A DNA stretch of 64,000 nucleotides, from contig CAVUCL010000005.1 of NCBI GenBank assembly GCA_963740055.1, forward strand, positions 248,001-312,000, in the 5' to 3' direction. The notes beneath the pieces are model-generated. The model was not told the DNA's origin. It made no database searches and saw only the letters and a list, made by a program, of their open reading frames with translations. Position 1 is the stretch's first letter. Each line of letters starts with the position of its first letter. A program made the position numbers and the translations under genes. Positions 35,767-43,627 of this stretch are shown piece by piece. Origin of the DNA: WHSW01 sp963740055. Its GTDB lineage: Bacteria; Actinomycetota; Thermoleophilia; Solirubrobacterales; 70-9.

Positions 35767-37010
35767 CCTGGTCGGCCGCCGACGGCGAGCGCTACCTGGG
35801 CTCGCTCGAGCCGCTCGGGATGCGCTTCGGGCTCGAGCGGATCCGGAAGCTGGTCTCGGTCCTGGGCATGCCCCAGCACCGGTTCGCGTCCGTGCACGTC
35901 GTCGGCACCAACGGCAAGTCGTCGGTGGCCGAGATCACCGCGGCGCTGCTCGAGGCGCACGGGATCAACTCCGGCGCCTATCTCTCGCCCCACGACCGCC
36001 GCTGGTCGGAGCGGATCAGGCTCGGTGGCGCGGAGATCGCGCCGGCCGCCTTCGGCGCCGCGGTCGAGCGGGTCGCCGACGCGGTCGAGGCGGTCAACCG
36101 GACCCTCGACGAGGGCGAGTCGGTGACCCAATTCGAGGCCGACACCGCGGCGGCCTTCGTCGCCCTCGCGGGCGCCCGGGTCGAGGCGGGCGTGATCGAG
36201 GCCGGGCTCGGGGGGCGCCTCGATGCGACCAACGTGATCCCGTCGCGGGTCACGGCGCTGACCTCGATCGGCCTCGAGCACACCGAGTGGCTCGGCGACA
36301 CCGAGCTCGAGATCGCGACCGAGAAGCTCGCCGTCCTGCGCGATCACACCCGGCTCGTCGTCGGTCCGGTCTCGGACGAGGTCGAACGGTTGGCGCGCGC
36401 GACCGCGGCCGAGCGCCATAGCGAGGTCGTCGTCGTCCGCGACCTGGCGCCGGCGGTCGAGCTGCCGACCGAGGCGCCCTATCTGCGGCGAAACTTCGCC
36501 GTCGCGCTGGCGGCGGCGGAGACCCTGACCGGCCCGCTCGACCCAGAGCGGGTCGCCGCGGTCGCAGCGGGGCTCGACCTGCACGGGCGGATGGAGGTGG
36601 TCGCCGGAGCGCCGGTCTCGATCCTCGACGCCGCCCACAACCCCGCCGGGGCGCTGGCGCTAGCCGAGGCGCTGCCGGCCGTCGCCGCCGGGCGACCGCT
36701 CGTCGCCTGCCTCGCGGTGCTCGCCGACAAGGACGCCGAGGGGATCGTCGCCGCACTCGCCCCGGCGCTCGCGGGGCTGGTTGCGACCGAGATCCCCGCC
36801 GCGCGGCTGGCGAGCGCGGGGCGACCGGGAGCCCGCGCGCGAGCGGCGGGCGAGCTCGCGGCCGCGGCGCGCGGAGCCGGGATCGAGTGGGTGCAGGAGG
36901 CGGCGGAGCCGGGCGCCGCCCTCGCCGCGGCCCGAGCCCGAGCCACGGAGCTCGGGGGCGCCCTGCTGGTCACCGGCTCGCACTACCTGCTGCGCTACGC
37001 GAGCCCCTGA
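35763..37010 (+). CDS. folC: Folylpolyglutamate synthase/dihydrofolate synthase, CTG start
   Basis: Mur-ligase-fold enzyme adding glutamate to folates. Motifs: HVVGTNGKSSVAE (P-loop), YLSPHDRRWSERI, VIEAGLGGRLDATNVI, LDAAHNPAGA. The conserved N-terminus (TWSAADGERYLGSLEPLGMRFGLERI) starts before the first in-frame ATG (35820). The only plausible initiator is CTG 35763, overlapping the valS stop as CTGA with AGGAG 5 nt upstream. The product would be 415 residues, normal for the family. Confidence 0.9.
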   Translation: MTWSAADGERYLGSLEPLGMRFGLERIRKLVSVLGMPQHRFASVHVVGTNGKSSVAEITAALLEAHGINSGAYLSPHDRRWSERIRLGGAEIAPAAFGAAVERVADAVEAVNRTLDEGESVTQFEADTAAAFVALAGARVEAGVIEAGLGGRLDATNVIPSRVTALTSIGLEHTEWLGDTELEIATEKLAVLRDHTRLVVGPVSDEVERLARATAAERHSEVVVVRDLAPAVELPTEAPYLRRNFAVALAAAETLTGPLDPERVAAVAAGLDLHGRMEVVAGAPVSILDAAHNPAGALALAEALPAVAAGRPLVACLAVLADKDAEGIVAALAPALAGLVATEIPAARLASAGRPGARARAAGELAAAARGAGIEWVQEAAEPGAALAAARARATELGGALLVTGSHYLLRYASP

Positions 37011-37015
37011 CCTTG

Positions 37016-37021
37016 TACCTT
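37016..37021 (+). promoter_or_regulatory. -10-like TACCTT for a microprotein gene
   Basis: TACCTT lies 9 nt before a TTG start at 37031, in the AT-richer gap after folC. Confidence 0.35.
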
Positions 37022-37030
37022 GCTTCGACA

Positions 37031-37150
37031 TTGGACCGAGGCGCGCGCTCAGAGCTTCTCCACATGATGGGACTGGTTGCGGCCGTGGTCGCGATCGTGA
37101 TCCTCGTCTTCTTCGGCCTCGGGTACCTCTTCGGGCGCCTGTTCCTCTGA
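37031..37150 (+). CDS. Single-pass membrane microprotein (39 aa)
   Basis: A short basic N-terminus (DRGARSELLHMM) is followed by one hydrophobic helix (VAAVVAIVILVFFGLGYLFG) and a short RLFL end. TTG at 37031 is preferred because a -10-like hexamer sits 9 nt upstream; the internal ATGs at 37064/37067 have no ribosome binding site. It fills the gap between folC and the zinc-ribbon gene on the same strand. Function unknown; existence is inferred. Confidence 0.4.
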   Translation: MDRGARSELLHMMGLVAAVVAIVILVFFGLGYLFGRLFL

Positions 37151-37151
37151 C

Positions 37152-37157
37152 TACACT
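37152..37157 (+). promoter_or_regulatory. -10-like TACACT for the zinc-ribbon gene
   Basis: TACACT lies 12 nt before the ATG at 37170, predicting a leader of only about five bases. Confidence 0.35.
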
Positions 37158-37169
37158 CCGCGACTTCCC

Positions 37170-37895
37170 ATGACCGCCGCCCTCTTCGGAATCACGAACG
37201 ACGCGCTGAACCTGGTCGTCAACCTGCTGCTGCTGTTCCTGGTCGTGTTCTGGTTCGCGCTCGTCGCCTGGACCTACTTCGACGCGCGCCGCCGGCTCGA
37301 GGACGCCTTCCTGGTCCTCTGTGCGACCGCGTGCTCGCTGATCTTCCCGTTCGTCGGCACGATCGTCTACTCGATCCTGCGCCCGCCGGAGTTCATCGCC
37401 GACATGCGCGAGCGCGAGCTCGAGATCCGCGCCGCCGAGCTGCGCGTGCGCCAGCTCGAGGCGCAGTCGTGCCCGAATTGTGAGTACCCGGTCGAGCGCA
37501 CGTTCCTGCGCTGCCCGAGCTGCCGCTCACGGATCAAGGACCCGTGCGAAACCTGCGGCAAGCCGATCGACCCGCGCTGGTCGCTGTGTCCCTACTGCGA
37601 GACCCCCGTGCGCCGGGCCGCGCCGCCCGAGCGCCGCGGGCAGCCGAAGCGCCGGGCAAAGCCGACCCGGTCCGAGCCCGCGCGCGAGCGCAGCGCGGCG
37701 GCTCGCGCCGAGCGCAAGGCCGCTGCCGGCTCCGAGCCGCCACCGAAGCCGCGCGGCTCCGAGCACCCCGCGCCGCGCTCCGAGGACGGCGCCGAGGGCG
37801 CCCGCGAGCCGGCGCCGACCCGCCAGCCGCGGACCGCGCCCCGGACCACCCAGCAGCGCACCACCTCGCGCCCGCCCAAGCGCAGCAGCGAGTAG
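37170..37895 (+). CDS. Membrane protein with double zinc ribbon
   Basis: 241 residues: two membrane helices (about residues 15-35 and 50-70), a short coiled region, then two zinc ribbons, CPNC...CPSC and CETC...CPYC, and a long Pro/Arg/Ser-rich disordered tail. The ribbons face the cytoplasm if the N-terminus is outside. It lies between folC and ndk in the core cluster; the function is unknown. Its stop overlaps the ndk promoter. Confidence 0.65.
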   Translation: MTAALFGITNDALNLVVNLLLLFLVVFWFALVAWTYFDARRRLEDAFLVLCATACSLIFPFVGTIVYSILRPPEFIADMRERELEIRAAELRVRQLEAQSCPNCEYPVERTFLRCPSCRSRIKDPCETCGKPIDPRWSLCPYCETPVRRAAPPERRGQPKRRAKPTRSEPARERSAAARAERKAAAGSEPPPKPRGSEHPAPRSEDGAEGAREPAPTRQPRTAPRTTQQRTTSRPPKRSSE

Positions 37896-37898
37896 TCT
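37893..37898 (+). promoter_or_regulatory. -10-like TAGTCT for ndk
   Basis: TAGTCT starts at the stop codon of the preceding gene and lies 9 nt before the ndk ATG. Confidence 0.4.
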
Positions 37899-37907
37899 GC
37901 CGCGCCG

Positions 37908-38315
37908 ATGGCGGACACCGAGCGCACCCTGATCCTGATCAAGCCCGACGCCTTCGAGCGTGGGCTCACCGGCGAGATCCTCGACCGCTTCGAGCGCAAG
38001 GGACTGCGGATCGCCGAGCTGCGGCTGCTGACCGCGAGCGAGGAGATCGCCAACCGCCACTACGCCGAGCACACCGAGAAGCCGTTCTTCGGCGAGCTGG
38101 TCTCGTTCATCACCGGCGGCCCGCTGGTCGCGGCGGTGCTCGAGGGCCATGAGGCGGTCGCCGCGGCACGCCAGCTGATCGGGGCGACGAACCCGATCGA
38201 GGCCGCCCCGGGATCGATTCGCGGCGACCACGGGCTCGAGGTCACCTTCAACCTCGTGCACGGGTCGGACTCCGGCGAGTCGGCCTCCCGCGAGATCGAG
38301 ATCTGGTTCGGCTGA
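37908..38315 (+). CDS. ndk: Nucleoside diphosphate kinase
   Basis: 135 residues. His118 in NLVHGSDS is the phosphorylated residue; TLILIKPDAFERG and GATNPIEAAPGSIRGDHG are the other family blocks. Balances NTP pools by phosphate transfer from ATP. It lies in its usual actinobacterial place between folC and the mre genes. Confidence 0.96.
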   Translation: MADTERTLILIKPDAFERGLTGEILDRFERKGLRIAELRLLTASEEIANRHYAEHTEKPFFGELVSFITGGPLVAAVLEGHEAVAAARQLIGATNPIEAAPGSIRGDHGLEVTFNLVHGSDSGESASREIEIWFG

Positions 38316-38325
38316 GGCTCTTGGA

Positions 38326-38350
38326 TGAGGCGATCGGGGTGAGGCGATCG
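38326..38350. repeat. Tandem 11-bp repeat at the maf start
   Basis: TGAGGCGATCG at 38326-38336 and again at 38340-38350 (14-bp period, three G between). It falls exactly where the maf start codon should be and may be linked to the start ambiguity. Confidence 0.6.
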
Positions 38351-38928
38351 CGGCGCGCCGCCTGATCCTCGCCTCGGCGTCGCCGCGGCGCCGCGAGCTG
38401 CTCGACCGGCTCGGGATCGCGTTCGAGGCGGTGACGCCCGAGGTCGAGGAGCTGAGCGAGGGGGACGCGGACGTGGTCGTGATCGAAAACGCCCGCCGCA
38501 AGGCCCACGCCGGTCGCGCCGCCGCGGGGGGCGCCGGTCTCGCGCTCGGCGTCGACACCGACGTCTGCCTCGATGGCCGTCTGCTCGGCAAGCCGGCCGA
38601 CGCCGAGGCGGCGCGCGCGCATCTCGAGGCGCTCTCCGGGCGCGCGCACGAGGTCCTGAGCGGGATGGTCCTGCTCGACACCGCGATCGAGGGCGAGATC
38701 CCGGTCGAACGCTCCGGGATCGCCCGCACCGAGGTCACCTTCCACGACCTCGACCGGTCGACGATCGACCGCTACGTCGCCTCGGAGGAGTGGATGGACC
38801 GCGCCGGGGGCTACGCGATCCAGGGCCTCGGATCGATTCTGGTCGATCGCTTGCAGGGCGATTTCTCGAACGTCGTCGGGCTTCCGGTGGCGTTGTTGCT
38901 GCATCTGGCGCCAAACCTCGGCGACTGA
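38347..38928 (+). CDS. maf: Maf-family nucleotide pyrophosphatase, start unresolved
   Basis: Hydrolyses non-canonical or modified nucleotides; linked to septum control in some species. The signature LILASASPRRRELLDRLG is near the N-terminus, and GVDTDVCLDG, GRAHEVLSGM, and GGYAIQGLGS follow. The frame has a stop at 38326 and no ATG/GTG/TTG before the signature. Candidates are ATC 38347, ATG 38325 with one extra base near 38331, or GTG 38339 with one missing base. Two tandem copies of TGAGGCGATCG lie here. Confidence 0.82.
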   Translation: MAARRLILASASPRRRELLDRLGIAFEAVTPEVEELSEGDADVVVIENARRKAHAGRAAAGGAGLALGVDTDVCLDGRLLGKPADAEAARAHLEALSGRAHEVLSGMVLLDTAIEGEIPVERSGIARTEVTFHDLDRSTIDRYVASEEWMDRAGGYAIQGLGSILVDRLQGDFSNVVGLPVALLLHLAPNLGD

Positions 38929-38932
38929 CCGA

Positions 38933-38965
38933 AAACCCTAAAGCGAAGGTTTAGCCCGAGGGTTT
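38933..38965. other. Nested inverted repeats upstream of mreB
   Basis: AAACCC (38933-38938) pairs with GGGTTT (38960-38965), enclosing a second pair CTAAA (38938-38942)/TTTAG (38950-38954). The arms share a base, so the two stems are nested or competing. Located between the maf stop and the mreB promoter; it may be a terminator for the upstream unit or an operator. Confidence 0.45.
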
Positions 38966-38986
38966 CGAGCGGCCCTCGATCCTCGC

Positions 38987-39014
38987 TTGAGAGTGGGAAA
39001 TCAAGCGCTACACT
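38987..39014 (+). promoter_or_regulatory. Promoter for the mreBCD-mrdA-rodA operon
   Basis: TTGAGA, 16-nt spacer, TACACT: the best -35/-10 pair seen in the window. Transcription would start about 40 nt before the mreB ATG. The sequence is AT-richer than its surroundings. Confidence 0.55.
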
Positions 39015-39060
39015 CGCTCGCAGGACCCGGGCCGCCTCCGCCGGCCGGGTCGCATTCTCC

Positions 39061-40119
39061 ATGGGAATTTTCAGCAACCTGACCGGCTTCGGGGGCCGCG
39101 ACATGGCGGTCGACCTGGGGACCGCGAACACGCTCGTCTACGTGCGCGGGCGCGGGATCGTGCTCTCGGAGCCGAGCGTCGTCGCGGTCGACTCGGCGAC
39201 CGGCGAGGTGCACGCGGTCGGGGTCGAGGCGAAGCAGATGATCGGCCGCACCCCGGGGACGATCAAGGCGATCCGACCGCTCAAGGACGGCGTGATCGCC
39301 GACTTCGACGTCACCGAGGAGATGCTGCGCCACTTCATCCAGCGGGTGCATCAGAACCGCTTCGCTCACCCCCGGGTCGTCGTCTGCGTCCCCTCCGGGG
39401 TGACCGGGGTCGAGAAGCGTGCGGTCGAGGAGGCCTGCCTCTCTGCCGGCGCCCGCCAGGCCTATCTGATCGAGGAGCCGATGGCGGCGGCGATCGGCGC
39501 CGGGCTCCCGGTCGCCGAGCCGACCGGCTCGATGATCCTCGACATCGGCGGCGGGACGAGCGAGGTCGCGGTGATCTCGCTCGGCGGGATCGTCGTCTCC
39601 GAGTCGATCCGGGTCGGCGGCGACGAGCTCGACGATGCCGTGGTCGCGCACTGCAAGCACGTGCACAAGCTCGCGATCGGCCAGCAGACCGCGGAGGAGG
39701 TCAAGCTCGAGATCGGCTCCGCGGCGCCGCTCGGCGATCCGATCGAGACCGAGATCCGTGGTCGCGACCTGGTCTCCGGGCTGCCGAAGACGGTCCTTCT
39801 GAGCTCGGACGAGATCCGGGTCGCGATCGAGGAGCCGGTGAGCCAGATCGTCGCCGCGGTCAAGGAGACGCTCGACCGCACGCCGCCGGAGCTCGCCGGC
39901 GACATCATGGACCGTGGGATCACGCTCGCCGGTGGAGGCGCGCTGCTGCAGGGGATGGAGCAGCGGATGCGCGAGGAGTGCCAGATGCCCTGCCAGCTCA
40001 CCGACTCGCCGCTGACCTGCGTCGCGGTCGGCTCAGGGCGCTCGCTGGAGGAGTTCGAGGTGATCCATCGGATGAACCGCAACCACCACCGACGGCGCCG
40101 GCTCGGCGCTCCCGCGTAA
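39061..40119 (+). CDS. mreB: Rod shape-determining actin-like protein MreB
   Basis: 352 residues, actin fold: AVDLGTANTLVYVRGRGIV (phosphate 1), VVCVPSGVTGVEKRAVEEA, EEPMAAAIGAGLP, LDIGGGTSEVAVISLGGIV (phosphate 2) and LAGGGALL (adenosine). Forms filaments that guide peptidoglycan synthesis along the cylinder. It heads a complete elongasome operon (mreB-mreC-mreD-mrdA-rodA), so the organism is probably rod-shaped. The basic tail RMNRNHHRRRRL may bind membrane or RNA. Confidence 0.96.
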   Translation: MGIFSNLTGFGGRDMAVDLGTANTLVYVRGRGIVLSEPSVVAVDSATGEVHAVGVEAKQMIGRTPGTIKAIRPLKDGVIADFDVTEEMLRHFIQRVHQNRFAHPRVVVCVPSGVTGVEKRAVEEACLSAGARQAYLIEEPMAAAIGAGLPVAEPTGSMILDIGGGTSEVAVISLGGIVVSESIRVGGDELDDAVVAHCKHVHKLAIGQQTAEEVKLEIGSAAPLGDPIETEIRGRDLVSGLPKTVLLSSDEIRVAIEEPVSQIVAAVKETLDRTPPELAGDIMDRGITLAGGGALLQGMEQRMREECQMPCQLTDSPLTCVAVGSGRSLEEFEVIHRMNRNHHRRRRLGAPA

Positions 40120-40128
40120 GGCCCGGCG

Positions 40129-41001
40129 ATGTACCGCAAGCAGGTTCGCAGGCGCCGAGCGGTGCTGGTGGCGTTGATCGTCGTCTCCCTGGTGCTGCTC
40201 TCGAGCCACTTCTCCGAGGCGGAGAGCGGCCCGCTGCACACGATCCAGCGTGGCGTCGCGACGGTGCTCTCGCCGGTCGGCGAGGTCGCCGAGCGGGCGC
40301 TGAAGCCCGCCCGCGACCTGATCAACTGGTTCGACGAGACCTTCGAGGCGCGGGGCGAGAACGAGGCGCTGCGCGAGGAGGTCGCCGAGCTGCGCGCGCA
40401 GGTGGCGGACGGTCAGCGCGCGATCGGTGAGAACGAGGAGTTCGAGAAGCTGCTCGAGCTCGACCGGACGGCCGCGCTGGGCGAGTTCGATCCGATCGCC
40501 GCGCGGGTCACCGGGCGCTCGCCGACGGTCTGGTTCTCGACCGTGACCATCGACCAGGGCTCGAACGCGGGGATCGAGCGCAACGACGCGGTCGTCAACG
40601 GCGACGGCCTCGTCGGGCGGATCCGCGATCTGACCGGTGCCACGGCGCAGGTCGAGCTGATCACCGACCCCGACAACGCGGTCTCCGCCAAGGTCCTGCC
40701 GAGCGGCCCCTCGGGCGTGGTCACCCCAGTGGCCGGCGATCCCGAGGACCTGCTGTTGGATTTCATCGACTCCGACGAGCCGATCGACGAGAACCAGATC
40801 CTGGTCACCGCCGGCTGGTCGGACGGGGTGGTCTCCTCCGCCTATCCGCCCGAGATCCCGATCGGTCGGGTCAGCGAGGCGGAGGAGGGCGAGCAGGAGG
40901 AGTTCCAGCGCATCCACGTGACCCCGTTCGCCGATCTGCGCGAGCTCGAGTACGTGCAGGTGCTGACCGGCGGGCGCGAGCGTCCGGGGGTGCCCGGATG
41001 A
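40129..41001 (+). CDS. mreC: Rod shape-determining protein MreC
   Basis: 290 residues: N-terminal membrane helix (about 12-28), a coiled-coil (ENEALREEVAELRAQ) and the beta-rich periplasmic part with GRSPTVWFSTVTIDQGSNAGI and the later DPDNAVSAKVLPSG. Scaffolds the elongation complex and contacts PBP2. Its stop overlaps mreD (ATGA). Confidence 0.93.
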   Translation: MYRKQVRRRRAVLVALIVVSLVLLSSHFSEAESGPLHTIQRGVATVLSPVGEVAERALKPARDLINWFDETFEARGENEALREEVAELRAQVADGQRAIGENEEFEKLLELDRTAALGEFDPIAARVTGRSPTVWFSTVTIDQGSNAGIERNDAVVNGDGLVGRIRDLTGATAQVELITDPDNAVSAKVLPSGPSGVVTPVAGDPEDLLLDFIDSDEPIDENQILVTAGWSDGVVSSAYPPEIPIGRVSEAEEGEQEEFQRIHVTPFADLRELEYVQVLTGGRERPGVPG

Positions 41002-41669
41002 TCGTCACCAGGCGCATCGGATTGCGGATCGCGCTGATCGTGGTGCTCGCGGTGATCCTCCAGGTCTCCTTCTTCTCGTATCTGAACCTGCTCGGGGCGA
41101 TCCCGAACGTGATCCCGGTCGTCGTCGTCTGCCTCGGCCTGCTCGGTGGGGCGCTGGTGGGCGCGATCTGCGGCTTCGCCGCCGGCCTTTTGCTCGACTC
41201 GATGCTGCTGCAGACGATCGGCGTCTCGTCGCTGGTGCTGCTCTCGATCGGCTACCTCGCCGGGCGCTATCGCGAGGGGGTCGAGATCACGAGCTGGCTC
41301 GTCCCGCCGCTGCTCGCCGGCGGCTTCACCCTGGTCGCCGCCGGAGCGTTCGCCGCCGTGCAGCTGCTGCTCGGCGTCGACACGACGGTCAGCATCGCGC
41401 TCCTGCGCGAGGTCGTCGTCCAGGGCCTGCTCGCGGTCCTGTTGGCGATGGCGCTCTACCCGCTGATCCGCCGCCTGCTCGCCCCGGCGCTGATCGACTA
41501 CGCGCCCTCGCGCCGGCTGCTCGTCCCCGGGCTGCGCCGCCGCAGGCGCCGCGGCCGCGCCGGGCGCCGGGCTCCGCGCCCACCGGTCGCCGTCGCCTCG
41601 CACCGCGGCGGGCACGCCCGCGTGCGCGGCCCGCGCCGCCGGCGCCCGATCGGAAGCGGGGCCGCCTGA
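40998..41669 (+). CDS. mreD: Rod shape-determining protein MreD
   Basis: 223 residues: six membrane helices in the first 165 residues, then an unusual arginine-rich C-terminal tail of about 50 residues (RRRRRRGRAGRR and more). Overlaps mreC at its start and mrdA at its stop (TGATG), indicating translational coupling along the operon. The family is poorly conserved; the call relies on position and topology. Confidence 0.85.
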   Translation: MIVTRRIGLRIALIVVLAVILQVSFFSYLNLLGAIPNVIPVVVVCLGLLGGALVGAICGFAAGLLLDSMLLQTIGVSSLVLLSIGYLAGRYREGVEITSWLVPPLLAGGFTLVAAGAFAAVQLLLGVDTTVSIALLREVVVQGLLAVLLAMALYPLIRRLLAPALIDYAPSRRLLVPGLRRRRRRGRAGRRAPRPPVAVASHRGGHARVRGPRRRRPIGSGAA

Positions 41670-43627
41670 TGTACGACGGCGGAGACTGGCGCGGCCCCGC
41701 GATGCCGGCGCAGTTCGCGCTCCGGGTCGCGGTGCTCGGCGGGATCGCGCTGGTCGTCTTCGCGATCATCTTCCTCCGCCTCTGGTATCTCGGCGTGCTC
41801 TCCGGCGACCAGTACCTCGCCGAGGCGCAGAACAACCAGGTGCGCGAGTTCACCGTGCAGGCGCCGCGGGGCGAGATCCTCGACCGAAACGGCAAGCCGC
41901 TGGTCCAGAACCGGACCGCGCTCGAGCTCCAGGTCAAGGAAACCGACCTGCCGCAGAGTCGCGAGCGCCGCGCGGCGCTGTTCGAGCGCCTCGAGCAGAT
42001 TGCGCCGCTGAGCGCGAAGCAGATCCGCAGACGGATCCGCACCGAGGCGAAGGAGTGCCCCGCGTGCCCGGCGACCCTGCAGCGCGACGTCCCGTACGAG
42101 ATCGTCTACTACCTGCGCGAGAACCAGCAGCGCTTCCCCGGGGTCAGCGTCGAGCGCGTCTACGTGCGCCAATACCCGCAGGGGGCGCTCGCCGCGCACC
42201 TGCTCGGCTACGTGCGCGAGGTCTCCGAGACGGAGCTCGAGGACCCGCGCTACGAGAGCCTCGAGCTCGGCGACTACGTCGGCAAGGAGGGGGTCGAGTA
42301 CACCTACGACTCGCTCCTGCGCGGCGTCAACGGCGCGACCAAGGTCCAGGTCGACGCCTCGGGCGCGCCCACCGGCGGGCGGCTCACCGAGCGCGAGCCA
42401 CGGACCGGCAACGACCTCGTGCTCTCGATCGACGCCGAGGTGCAGGCCGCGGGCGAGGCCGCGATCGGCCAGTTCGCGCTCCCCGGCGGCTTCGTCGCGA
42501 TGAAGGTCAACAACGGCGAGATCCTCGGCATGGGCTCGACCCCAAGCTACGACCCGGCGGTGTTCGCGAAGCCGGTCGTCACCCCGGCCACCTACGAGGC
42601 GATCTTCGGCGACCCCGACGACCCGCTGAGCACGCTCGCGGCACCGGCGGTCAACCGCGCGACCCAGGGCTCGTATCCGACCGGCTCGACCTTCAAGCCG
42701 ATCACGGCGCTGGCGGCGCTCGACTCGGGCGAGCTCGGGCTCACCGAGACGATCTCCGACGGCGGCTCGATCGAGTACGGCGGCGTCGTGTTCGAGAACG
42801 CCGGCAAGACCCCGCACGGGATCGTCGACCTGCGGCGCGCGCTCCAGGTCTCCTCCGACGTCTTCTTCTACATCATGGGCGCGCGCACGAACGAGCAGGA
42901 GGGCGACGGCGGGGCGCTCCAGGAATGGTCGCGAGCGCTCGGGCTCGGCGAGCCCACCGGGCTCGACGTCGGCGGCGAGGCCGCGGGCCGGGTGCCGACC
43001 CCCGACGAGCGCAACGAGGCCTTCGCCCAGAACACGGACCCGGACTCGCCCTGCGGCGAGGAGGTCTGCGTCGAGGAGGGTGAGCTCACGAACCGGACCT
43101 GGTCGATCGGCGACAACGTCAACCTCGCCGTCGGCCAGGGCGACCTGCAGGCGGACCCGCTGCAGATGGCGGTCGCCTACGCGGCGATCGGCAACGGCGG
43201 CCGGGTCGTGCGCCCGCACGTCGGGCTCGAGGTCGACGACCCGCAGGGGCGCGTGATCCAGGAGATCGAGCCGGCACCGCGGCGCGAGGTCGAGATCGAC
43301 CCCGCCTGGCAGCGGACGATCATGGACGGTCTGCACGACGCGGCGACCGTGCCCGGCGGCACCTCATACGAGGTCTTCGGCGGCTACCCGGTCGAGATCG
43401 CCGGCAAGACCGGGACCGCGGAGCGCCCGCCGTACGAGGACCAGTCCTGGTACGTCGCCCTTGCTCCGTATGACGATCCGAAGTACGTCGTCGCGGTGAC
43501 GATCGAGGAGGGCGGCTTCGGCGTCGACGCCGCCGCCCCGGCCACGCAGCAGATCTTCAACGAGCTCCTCGACGTGAAGCCGGCGAAGATCGACGACGTC
43601 TCGGCCGACGTGGCGGTGACCGAGTGA
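41669..43627 (+). CDS. mrdA: Penicillin-binding protein 2 (elongation transpeptidase)
   Basis: 652 residues: N-terminal membrane anchor, PBP dimer domain (GEILDRNGKPLVQNR) and transpeptidase domain with the nucleophile motif STFK (TGSTFKPITAL), SSD in place of SxN, and KTGT (AGKTGTAERP). Cross-links new peptidoglycan in the elongasome together with RodA. Normal length and intact frame. Confidence 0.95.
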   Translation: MYDGGDWRGPAMPAQFALRVAVLGGIALVVFAIIFLRLWYLGVLSGDQYLAEAQNNQVREFTVQAPRGEILDRNGKPLVQNRTALELQVKETDLPQSRERRAALFERLEQIAPLSAKQIRRRIRTEAKECPACPATLQRDVPYEIVYYLRENQQRFPGVSVERVYVRQYPQGALAAHLLGYVREVSETELEDPRYESLELGDYVGKEGVEYTYDSLLRGVNGATKVQVDASGAPTGGRLTEREPRTGNDLVLSIDAEVQAAGEAAIGQFALPGGFVAMKVNNGEILGMGSTPSYDPAVFAKPVVTPATYEAIFGDPDDPLSTLAAPAVNRATQGSYPTGSTFKPITALAALDSGELGLTETISDGGSIEYGGVVFENAGKTPHGIVDLRRALQVSSDVFFYIMGARTNEQEGDGGALQEWSRALGLGEPTGLDVGGEAAGRVPTPDERNEAFAQNTDPDSPCGEEVCVEEGELTNRTWSIGDNVNLAVGQGDLQADPLQMAVAYAAIGNGGRVVRPHVGLEVDDPQGRVIQEIEPAPRREVEIDPAWQRTIMDGLHDAATVPGGTSYEVFGGYPVEIAGKTGTAERPPYEDQSWYVALAPYDDPKYVVAVTIEEGGFGVDAAAPATQQIFNELLDVKPAKIDDVSADVAVTE

